The translations under genes were made by a program, and so were the position numbers. From the NCBI RefSeq assembly GCF_902833085.1, contig NZ_CADFEB010000002.1, forward strand, positions 620,001-684,000: DNA of 64,000 nt, given 5' to 3'. The stretch is from Burkholderia ubonensis. GTDB lineage: Bacteria; Pseudomonadota; Gammaproteobacteria; Burkholderiales; Burkholderiaceae. Under the pieces are notes generated by a model, which was given only the letters and a program-made list of their open reading frames with translations, made no database searches and was not told the origin of the DNA. This document shows, one piece after another, positions 7,458 through 14,460 of the stretch (positions are counted from its first letter, which is position 1; each line of letters opens with the position of its first letter).

Positions 7458-8893
7458 CGAGCGAGCTCGGCGGCGGCGCACGCGGCCTTTCTGCACCTGC
7501 ACCTGCACCGGCGGCGGCCGGTGCGCGCGACGCGTCGTTTGCGCTGCGCCTGCGCTGGCTTGCGGTGATGGGCGCGGTGTTCTTCTCGAGCTACGGCTTC
7601 GCGAACTGGCTCGCCGCGCGGCGCGCCGCGGTGCCGACCTTCGCGTTCGGCTGGGAGCATGCGATCCCGTTCGTGCCGTGGACGATCGTGCCGTACTGGT
7701 CGATCGACCTGCTGTACGCGCTGTCGTTCTTCTTCTGGACCCGCCGCGACGACCTGCTCGATCACGTGAAGCGATTGCTGACCGTGCAGCTGATCTCGGT
7801 CGCGTGCTTCATCGCGTGGCCGCTGCGCTTCGGCTTCGAGCGGCCCGACGCGGGCGGCGTGGCAGGCGCGTTGTTCACGCTGCTGATGGGCTTCGACAAG
7901 CCGTTCAACCAGGCGCCGTCGCTGCATATCGGCCTGCTCGTCGTGCTGTGGGCAGTCTACGCAACGCACCTGCGCGGCACGCTGGCGCGCGCCGCGCTGC
8001 ATCTGTGGTTCGCGGCGATCGGCGTGTCGGTGCTGACGACCTACCAGCATCACGTGATCGACGTGCCGACCGGCGCGGCGGTCGGCTGTCTCGCGCTGCT
8101 CCTGTTCCCGCTGCGCGACACGTCGGGCCGGCGGCCGGTCACGGACGCGGCGCCTTCCATGGCGCCCTCGGCGGCGAGCCGCGCGCTGGCGCGCCGCTAT
8201 GCGCTCGGCGCGGGCGTTGTCGCATTGTTCGCGCTGCTCGCGCTCGCTTCCATTGCGCGCGCGGCCGGCTGGGCGCTGGCGGCGGGGTGGGTCGCGCTGG
8301 CGCTCGCGTGCGTCGCATGGATCTATTGGCGCGGCGCGCCGGGCGCGTTCCAGAAGGACGCCGACGGCCGGTTCCCGCCGTTCATGCAATGGCTGCTCGC
8401 ACCGACGATCGCCGGCGCGTTCGTCAACTCGCGCGCGTGGACGTTCCGGCGGCCCGCGCCCGCGCGGCTCGACGAGCGCGTGTCGATCGGCCGCACGCCG
8501 ACCACGCGCGAGCTGCGGCGGCACGGCTTTACCGGCGTCGTCGACCTGACCGCCGAGATGCCGCGCTGGGCCGCGGCGGACCCGTCGTGCGCGTATGCGA
8601 CGGTGCCGCAGCTCGATCTCGTCGCGCCGACGGCGCGGCAATTGCAGCAGGCCGTCGCGGCGCTCGAGCGCCTGCACGGCGAGGGGCGCGACGTGCTCGT
8701 CTGCTGCGCGCTCGGCTACGGGCGCAGCGTGCTGTGCGCGGCCGCATGGATCGCGATGCGGCGCGGGCTGCACGATGCGCGCGACGCGCTGGCCGCGGTG
8801 CGGGCGGTCCGGCCGCGCGCGGTGTGGTCGGATGAAGCGGTGGCCGTGCTGCAGGACTGGATCGACCGCCGGGCGGCGGAGGAGGGCGCATGA
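7454..8893 (+). CDS. ynbD: PAP2 phosphatase - dual-specificity phosphatase fusion (YnbD-like)
   Basis: A GTG at 7454 overlapping the previous stop (GTGA) gives 479 residues; the frame is open further upstream only inside ynbC. The N-terminal half is a membrane PAP2-type region with APSLHIG and TYQHHVIDVPTG, the second and third phosphatase blocks (catalytic His pair and Asp). After two more hydrophobic segments, the C-terminal part is a cysteine phosphatase with CCALGYGRS (C-x5-R). E. coli YnbD has the same combination. Dual-specificity phosphatases of the PTPMT1 type dephosphorylate phosphatidylglycerophosphate, so a lipid-phosphate substrate is a reasonable guess. Confidence 0.82.
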   Translation: MTSELGGGARGLSAPAPAPAAAGARDASFALRLRWLAVMGAVFFSSYGFANWLAARRAAVPTFAFGWEHAIPFVPWTIVPYWSIDLLYALSFFFWTRRDDLLDHVKRLLTVQLISVACFIAWPLRFGFERPDAGGVAGALFTLLMGFDKPFNQAPSLHIGLLVVLWAVYATHLRGTLARAALHLWFAAIGVSVLTTYQHHVIDVPTGAAVGCLALLLFPLRDTSGRRPVTDAAPSMAPSAASRALARRYALGAGVVALFALLALASIARAAGWALAAGWVALALACVAWIYWRGAPGAFQKDADGRFPPFMQWLLAPTIAGAFVNSRAWTFRRPAPARLDERVSIGRTPTTRELRRHGFTGVVDLTAEMPRWAAADPSCAYATVPQLDLVAPTARQLQQAVAALERLHGEGRDVLVCCALGYGRSVLCAAAWIAMRRGLHDARDALAAVRAVRPRAVWSDEAVAVLQDWIDRRAAEEGA

Positions 8894-9369
8894 TGCGCGA
8901 CCGGTCCGCGCCGTACCGGATCGCCGCGGCGCGCGGCGCGCTCGATGCGGGCGCGTGGGCGGTCGCCGTTGCACTCGTGGCGGCGGGCGCGGGATGGTGG
9001 GTCGCGTCGGGCTGGAGCGCCGCGCCGTTCGCGCAGGCGCTGCTCGCGAGCGTCAGCACCGCGTCGGGCGTCGCGGCGCTGTGGTTCGCGGTGCGGATCG
9101 CGATCGACCGCAGATTGTTCGCGGCGCTGGCTGATGCGGTGTCGGCAGCGGCGCCGCCGGAGCCCGCCGGCGCCGATGCGCTTGCCGCGCTCGACCGCGC
9201 GCTCGCCGACCTCGGCTGGATCGACGCGACGAAGGCCGGCCGCACGCTCGATGCGCGGGTGCGCGGCGCGATCGGCCTGTGCCGGACCGGCGTATGGATC
9301 GCGGTCGTCCAGTGGCTCGTCGTCGGGGCCGCGATCGCGGCGTCGGGGATCTGGCGCGTGCTGGCCTGA
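8890..9369 (+). CDS. Small hypothetical membrane protein of the lipid module
   Basis: This 159-residue protein starts at an ATG that overlaps the previous stop codon (ATGA), so it belongs to the ynb-like operon. Two hydrophobic segments lie near residues 20-40 and 45-68. A soluble helical part rich in Ala, Asp and Leu follows, and a third hydrophobic segment lies at about 133-155. No family is recognised, and E. coli ynb has no counterpart. It could be an accessory or assembly subunit for the phosphatase fusion. It ends ten bases from the convergent cyclase gene. Confidence 0.65.
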   Translation: MMRDRSAPYRIAAARGALDAGAWAVAVALVAAGAGWWVASGWSAAPFAQALLASVSTASGVAALWFAVRIAIDRRLFAALADAVSAAAPPEPAGADALAALDRALADLGWIDATKAGRTLDARVRGAIGLCRTGVWIAVVQWLVVGAAIAASGIWRVLA

Positions 9370-9379
9370 CGTCAGCCCG

Positions 9380-10414
9380 TCACGCCGTCACTTCATCGCG
9401 CTGCGCGCGATGCGGCCGCGACCGCTTGACCTCGTACATCGCCTGGTCCGCGTGCTCGATCAGCGCGTCCATTTCGGTGCCGTCGTCCGGCAGCACCGCG
9501 ATCCCGACGCTGACGCCGAGCGCGAGCGGCCGGCCTTCGAACTCGAACGGCGCGCCGACCTGGCGGGCCAGCCGGTCGCTTTGCGTCTGCGCGTCGTCGC
9601 GGCCGCGGATGTTCGGCAGGATCACGCCGAATTCGTCGCCGCCGAGCCGCGCGACCGTGTCCGAACGCCGCACGACGCCCATCATCCGCGCCGCGGTCTC
9701 GCGCAGCGCGGCGTCGCCCGCACGGTGCCCGAGCACGTCGTTGATCGGCTTCAGGCCGTCCATGTCGATGTTGAGGATGCCGAGCCTGCCGTTGCCGCGC
9801 AGCGCGGTGTGCATCGACTGCCGCAGGCGGTCGTAGAACAGCGCGCGGTTCGGCAGGCCGGTGAGCGCGTCGTGCGTCGCGCGCAGGTACAGCTCGTTCG
9901 CCTCGTTGCGCGCCGCATGGAACATCGCCGCGGCGATCAGCCCGGCCATCAGGCGCAACGTGCCGGCGTCGGCCGGCGAAAAGCCGTCCACGCTCGGCGA
10001 CATCACCTTGAGCACGCCGACCGTCGTGTCGAGGTGCGTGAGCGGCATCACGAGCATCGAGCGCAGTCCGACGCGGCGGCACGCGTCGCGATCGACCCGC
10101 GGATCGATCTCCGAATCGACGCAGCGCAGCATCTCGCCCTCGGTCACGCAGCGGCCCGACAGGCTGCCCGAGCGCCGCAGCCGCAGCCCGAGCATCCCGG
10201 CGGCGTTGCCCGATGCGGCGCGATACACCATGTCGTCGCCTTCCGCGAACTCGACCGCCGCGCCGGCCGCGCCCGTGAGGCGCGGCATCAGGTCGGCGAC
10301 GTAGGCCATCACGCTGCCGAGGTCGAGGCCGAGCCGGGCGATTTCGGTCTGCGCGGCGATGATGCGCAGCAGGGTTTCCGGGGGCGGGATGGCGATGTCT
10401 GAGGATTGATGCAC
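9380..10414 (-). CDS. GAF-domain diguanylate cyclase
   Basis: The protein joins a GAF sensor (about residues 15-165) to a GGDEF domain (about 180-335). With the GTG at 10414 as start (344 residues), the active-site loop GGDEF is at 258-262. An RRSD inhibitory I-site lies at 249-252, exactly five residues upstream, so product feedback inhibition is predicted. There is no membrane segment, so this is a cytoplasmic sensor of an unknown small ligand. The frame stays open to 10603; I prefer the GTG because a -10-like TATGCT (10463-10468, minus strand) lies about 50 bp upstream. It diverges from the c-di-GMP-dependent cellulose operon. Confidence 0.88.
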   Translation of the reverse strand: MHQSSDIAIPPPETLLRIIAAQTEIARLGLDLGSVMAYVADLMPRLTGAAGAAVEFAEGDDMVYRAASGNAAGMLGLRLRRSGSLSGRCVTEGEMLRCVDSEIDPRVDRDACRRVGLRSMLVMPLTHLDTTVGVLKVMSPSVDGFSPADAGTLRLMAGLIAAAMFHAARNEANELYLRATHDALTGLPNRALFYDRLRQSMHTALRGNGRLGILNIDMDGLKPINDVLGHRAGDAALRETAARMMGVVRRSDTVARLGGDEFGVILPNIRGRDDAQTQSDRLARQVGAPFEFEGRPLALGVSVGIAVLPDDGTEMDALIEHADQAMYEVKRSRPHRAQRDEVTA

Positions 10415-10917
10415 GTTGGTTTTTCCACGAAGAAAACGCGGCGGGCGGTTGCGGAATGCGGTAGCATACGCGCCGCTTACGCAGAGGCGCGCGGCCTGCA
10501 ACGGGCTCGCCGTCGACGTTTCGCCTGCCGGATTCAGGGCCCGTGCACGATTTTCCGCGCCGGCAGCGTCCGGCATTGTGCCGTTCGGCGATTTCAGCAG
10601 CAACGGCGCAATTCATACCTCTCACGCACGGCGTGCAGCATTTCTGACCGGAATCGGGGCTTTCATGCAGTGCATGTTCGAACTGGGGTAATTTTTAATC
10701 TATTTTTGAGATAGTGTGACGAATCGGATTTGCGCGGGTGCCGGTGCCAGGCATGCGCAGCGGCGCGGGGGCGCTGTCGTGGCCAGCCACGCCGATTCGA
10801 TCACCACATCAGGACCTGGATTCAAGGGGAAGCATTGGGGATGTGCATTCGCCTGCCCGGCTGCGCCGCGTGCGTCGCTTTCGACACTGTCGACCATCAC
10901 ATGAAGCGGGGCCGCGC
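10415..10917. other. Divergent regulatory region, cyclase / cellulose operon
   Basis: About 500 bp lie between the diguanylate cyclase and bcsB. An AT-rich patch at 10690-10715 breaks the GC-rich background and is the likeliest promoter area for bcs. Minus-strand TATGCT (10463-10468) may be the -10 of the cyclase gene. A short hairpin CGTGG/CCACG lies near 10780. In Burkholderia cenocepacia a CRP/FNR-type c-di-GMP effector (Bcam1349/BerA, from memory) activates the cellulose operon; I could not identify a clear palindromic site for it here. Confidence 0.45.
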
Positions 10918-10921
10918 ATGA
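10841..10921 (+). CDS. Possible 26-residue leader peptide before bcsB
   Basis: An ATG at 10841, preceded at 12 bases by AAGGGGA, opens a 26-codon frame that ends MKRGRA-stop. Its TGA overlaps the bcsB ATG in an ATGA arrangement, the same coupling used between later bcs genes. The peptide has three cysteines and no recognised family. It may be a translated leader that couples ribosomes into bcsB, or chance. Confidence 0.25.
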   Translation: MCIRLPGCAACVAFDTVDHHMKRGRA

Positions 10922-13233
10922 AGCCGGCCGCATCGCTGTTCGTCTCGATCGCGGCCGCGGCCGGCACGTTCTACGCGGCCTGCCTGCCGGCCGCCACGCC
11001 GGTCGCGCCCGGCACGGCCGGGGCCGCCGCAATTCCGGCTCCGGTTCCGGCGCCGGTCGCAGCCCAGGTGGCGGCTCCGACGGCCCCGGCGAGCGCGCCG
11101 TCCGCCGTCCGGGGCGCGACCACCGTGCGCCTGCCGTTCTCGACGCTCGGCGCGTTCGATCCGCTGCGCCTGCGCGGCGCCGACGACGCGCGCACGATCA
11201 GCGCCGGCGTGCGGCTCGACCGCGTGGTGAGCGCCGCGCGGCTGCGCCTGACCTACGCGTACTCGCCGTCGCTGGTGTTCCCGCTGTCGCACCTGAAGGT
11301 GTCGATCAACGGCGAGGTGGTCGCCACCGTGCCGTTCGACGCGCCGCGCGCGGGCCGCACGGTCACGCAGGAGATCCCGATCGATCCGCGCTATTTCTCG
11401 GATTTCAACCAGATCGGGCTGCGGCTGATCGCGCACTATTCGCTCGATCACTGCGAAGATCCCGCGAATTCGGCGCTGTGGGCCGACGTGAGCCCGACGA
11501 GCGAGCTGATCCTCGACGAGACGCCGGTGCGCCTGCCGAACGATCTCGCGCTGCTGCCCGCGCCGTTCTTCGACCGCCGCGACAACGGGCGGGTGCGCCT
11601 GCCGTTCGTGCTGCCCGCGTCGCCGGACACCGCGACGCTGCGCAGCGCGGGCGTGCTCGCGTCGTGGTTCGGCGCGCTCGCGGACTACCGCCATGCGCGC
11701 TTCCCGGTGTCGTCCGCGCTGCCGGCGAACGACCACGCGGTGCTGATCGGCCCGGTCGCCGCGCTGCCGCCGGGCCTCGCGCTGCCGTCCGTCAACGGCC
11801 CGACGCTCGCGGTCGTCGACAATCCCGCCGCGCCGGAGCGCAAGGTGCTGGTCGTCACCGGCCGCACGGCCGCCGAAGTCGACGACGCGGCCGCGACGCT
11901 GGTGCTCGGCCGCGCGGCGCTGTCGGGGCCGTCGGCGACGGTCGCGCACGTCGACGCCGGCGCGCCGCGCAAGCCGTACGACGCGCCGCGCTGGCTGCCG
12001 GTCGACCGGCCGATCGCGTTCCGCGAGCTGGTGGCGGACCCGCGCGAGCTGGAAGTGCGCGGCACGTCGCCGGACGCGATCCGGCTGAACCTGCGGGTGC
12101 CGGCCGACCTGCATTCGTGGAACGGCGCGGGCGTGCCGATCACGCTGCGCTACCGCTACACGGCGCCGACCGTGCAGGACAATTCGACGCTCGCGGTCGA
12201 GATCAACGACCAGCTCGTGAAGTCGTACCGGCTCGGGCCGTCCCACGCCGAGGACGCGCGCGGCCGCATGCAGCTGCCGTTGCTGTCGGTGCCGGAAGGG
12301 CGCGTGACGAGCGACGTCGACATTCCGGCGTTCCGCGTCGGCAGCGGCAACCAGCTGCAGTTCCGCTTCACGCTCGATTCGCAGAAGACGGGCCTGTGCT
12401 CGAGCACCGCGACCGAGCCGCAGCGCGCGGCGATCGACCCGGATTCGACGATCGATTTCTCGCACTTCGTCCATTACGCGCAACTGCCGAACCTCGCGTA
12501 TTTCGCGAACAGCGGCTTCCCGTTCACGCGCTTCGCGGACCTGTCGCAGACCGCGGTCGTGCTCGCCGACCGGCCGTCGCCGCAGGAGCTCGAGGCGTAC
12601 CTGACGATGCTCGGCCACATGGGCGAGTGGACCGGCTACCCGGCGCTGCGCGTGCAGGTCGCGCGCCCGGGCGACATGGCCGCGCTGCGCGACAAGGACC
12701 TGCTGGTGATCGACGGCGCGCCGTCGTTCCCGCTGCTCGAGCGCTGGCGGGCGGCGCTGCCGCTGTCGTTCGGCGAGCAGGGCGGCGCGGGCGGCGCGCG
12801 GGTCGCGTTCACGGTCAAGGAGCGCTGGCGCAACGGCGTCGGCATGGCCGAGGGCGGCGCGCACATCGAGCAGACCGGCTCGCTCGCGGCGCTCGTCGGC
12901 TTCGAGCTGCCGGACAGCCGCGGCCGCAGCGTCGTCGCGCTGACGGCGACCGACCAGCCGCAGCTCGGCACGCTGCTCGACGTGTTCGAGAACGCCGGGC
13001 TCGTGTCGCAGCTGCAGGGCGATCTCGCGGTGGTGCGGCCGGGCACGGTCGACAGCATGCGCGTGGGCGAGCCTTACGTGGTCGGCTTCGTGCCGTGGTA
13101 TGCGCGGCTCTGGACGCATGCGGCGCGGCATCCGGTCGTGCTCGGCGCGGTCGGCGTCGTCGCGGGCCTGCTGCTCGCGCTCGGCGCGTTCAGCGTGCTG
13201 CAAAGGATTGCCGCGCGGCGACGGGGGATGTGA
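10918..13233 (+). CDS. bcsB: Cellulose synthase regulatory/periplasmic subunit BcsB
   Basis: The 771-residue protein starts with a signal peptide (MKPAASLFVSIAAAAGTFYA) followed by an Ala/Pro-rich spacer to about residue 65. The bulk is the BcsB region of paired carbohydrate-binding and flavodoxin-like domains; the segment beginning RLPFSTLGAFDPLRLRG is typical. A single C-terminal membrane helix (about 740-762) ends in a basic tail, RRRGM. BcsB sits in the periplasm, anchors to BcsA and guides the emerging glucan. It is the first gene of this operon, whereas in most species bcsA precedes bcsB. The start is fixed by the signal peptide. bcsZ follows after three bases. Confidence 0.92.
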   Translation: MKPAASLFVSIAAAAGTFYAACLPAATPVAPGTAGAAAIPAPVPAPVAAQVAAPTAPASAPSAVRGATTVRLPFSTLGAFDPLRLRGADDARTISAGVRLDRVVSAARLRLTYAYSPSLVFPLSHLKVSINGEVVATVPFDAPRAGRTVTQEIPIDPRYFSDFNQIGLRLIAHYSLDHCEDPANSALWADVSPTSELILDETPVRLPNDLALLPAPFFDRRDNGRVRLPFVLPASPDTATLRSAGVLASWFGALADYRHARFPVSSALPANDHAVLIGPVAALPPGLALPSVNGPTLAVVDNPAAPERKVLVVTGRTAAEVDDAAATLVLGRAALSGPSATVAHVDAGAPRKPYDAPRWLPVDRPIAFRELVADPRELEVRGTSPDAIRLNLRVPADLHSWNGAGVPITLRYRYTAPTVQDNSTLAVEINDQLVKSYRLGPSHAEDARGRMQLPLLSVPEGRVTSDVDIPAFRVGSGNQLQFRFTLDSQKTGLCSSTATEPQRAAIDPDSTIDFSHFVHYAQLPNLAYFANSGFPFTRFADLSQTAVVLADRPSPQELEAYLTMLGHMGEWTGYPALRVQVARPGDMAALRDKDLLVIDGAPSFPLLERWRAALPLSFGEQGGAGGARVAFTVKERWRNGVGMAEGGAHIEQTGSLAALVGFELPDSRGRSVVALTATDQPQLGTLLDVFENAGLVSQLQGDLAVVRPGTVDSMRVGEPYVVGFVPWYARLWTHAARHPVVLGAVGVVAGLLLALGAFSVLQRIAARRRGM

Positions 13234-13236
13234 CGG

Positions 13237-14460
13237 ATGGCGCAGGCAACGGCAAGGCGGCAGGCGAGCCTGCCGGCGTGGCGCGCCGGCGCGGCGCTGA
13301 CGCTGGCGCTGGCGGCGTCAACCGCCGGCATGGCCGCGAGCGCGCCGGCCGCGGGCAAGGACGCGGCCGGCGCGGCCGATGGGGCATGCGCAGCCGCATG
13401 GCCGCGCTGGGACGCGTTCAAGCGTGATTTCGTGTCGGCCGACGGCCGCGTGATCGACGTCGGCTCGGACGATGCGCGCACGGTGTCGGAAGGGCAGGGA
13501 TACGGGCTGTTCTTCGCGCTGGTCGCGAACGACCGGCCCGCGTTCGACAGGATGCTCGCGTGGACCGAGAACAACCTCGCGCAGGGCGACCTGAGCGCGC
13601 ACCTGCCCGCGTGGCTGTGGGGGCGCGCGGCCGACGGCGCGTGGCGCGTGCTCGACGCGAACGCCGCGTCGGACGCCGATCTGTGGATCGCCTATGCGCT
13701 CGTCGAGGCGGGCCGCCTGTGGCGCGAGCGCAGCTACACCGCGCGCGGCGCGCTGCTGGCGAAGCGGGTGCTCGACCACGAGACGGCCACCGTGCCGGGG
13801 CTCGGGCTCACGCTGCTGCCGGGGCCGGTCGGCTTCCGGCTCGCGAACGACCTGTGGCGGGTCAACCCGAGCTATTCGCCGCCGCAGGTGATCCGCGGCC
13901 TCGGCGCACGGCTGCCGGACGACCGCCGCTGGGCCGCGCTCGCGGCCGGCACCGGGCGGGTGCTGCTCGACACCGCGCCGAAGGGCTTCGCGCCGGACTG
14001 GGCGCTGTTCCGCGCGGGCGCGGGCTTCGCGCCCGATCCGGCCACGCACGCGGAGAGCGCGTACAACGCGATCCGCGTGTATTTGTGGGCCGGCATGCTC
14101 GATTCGGCCGATCCGCTCGCCGCGCCGCTGCTCGCGCGCTTCGCACCGTTCGCCGAGCACATCGCTGCGCACAGCGCGCCGCCAGAGAAGGTCGACACGA
14201 CGACCGGCGCCGCCGGGCCGAACGACGGCAACGGCGGCTTCTCGGCGGCGGCGGTCCCGTTCCTGGACGCGCGCGGCCAGCATGCGCTCGCGGACGCGCA
14301 GGCGGCGCGCGTCGACACGCTCGCGCGACGCTCGCCGCCGGGCTACTACACGAGCGTGCTGACGCTGTTCGGCCTCGGCTGGCGCGACGCCCGCTACCGT
14401 TTCGCCGCGGACGGCACGCTGGACGTGCGCTGGGGGGATCGCCGATGCGCCGCCCGCTGA
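13237..14460 (+). CDS. bcsZ: Periplasmic endo-1,4-beta-glucanase BcsZ (GH8)
   Basis: A 407-residue glycoside hydrolase family 8 enzyme with a signal peptide ending near residue 35. The GH8 signature ASDADLWIAYAL is present with Asp146, and the catalytic acid Glu85 lies in SEGQGYG. A further conserved motif, SAYNAIRVYLW, is near residue 275. BcsZ trims or edits cellulose in the periplasm and is needed for normal polymer export. It starts three bases after bcsB, and its 3' end overlaps the start of bcsC by 16 bp, so the three are one transcript. Confidence 0.93.
   Translation: MAQATARRQASLPAWRAGAALTLALAASTAGMAASAPAAGKDAAGAADGACAAAWPRWDAFKRDFVSADGRVIDVGSDDARTVSEGQGYGLFFALVANDRPAFDRMLAWTENNLAQGDLSAHLPAWLWGRAADGAWRVLDANAASDADLWIAYALVEAGRLWRERSYTARGALLAKRVLDHETATVPGLGLTLLPGPVGFRLANDLWRVNPSYSPPQVIRGLGARLPDDRRWAALAAGTGRVLLDTAPKGFAPDWALFRAGAGFAPDPATHAESAYNAIRVYLWAGMLDSADPLAAPLLARFAPFAEHIAAHSAPPEKVDTTTGAAGPNDGNGGFSAAAVPFLDARGQHALADAQAARVDTLARRSPPGYYTSVLTLFGLGWRDARYRFAADGTLDVRWGDRRCAAR

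Noticed and set aside
10415-10603. 63-residue N-terminal extension of the diguanylate cyclase
   Set aside because: It resembles non-coding DNA and contains a -10-like element at the right place for the shorter protein. The start remains uncertain.
10415-10917. c-di-GMP riboswitch or sigma-54 promoter before bcsB
   Set aside because: I found no GEMM-like conserved core and no TGGCAC-N5-TTGC pair in this region.
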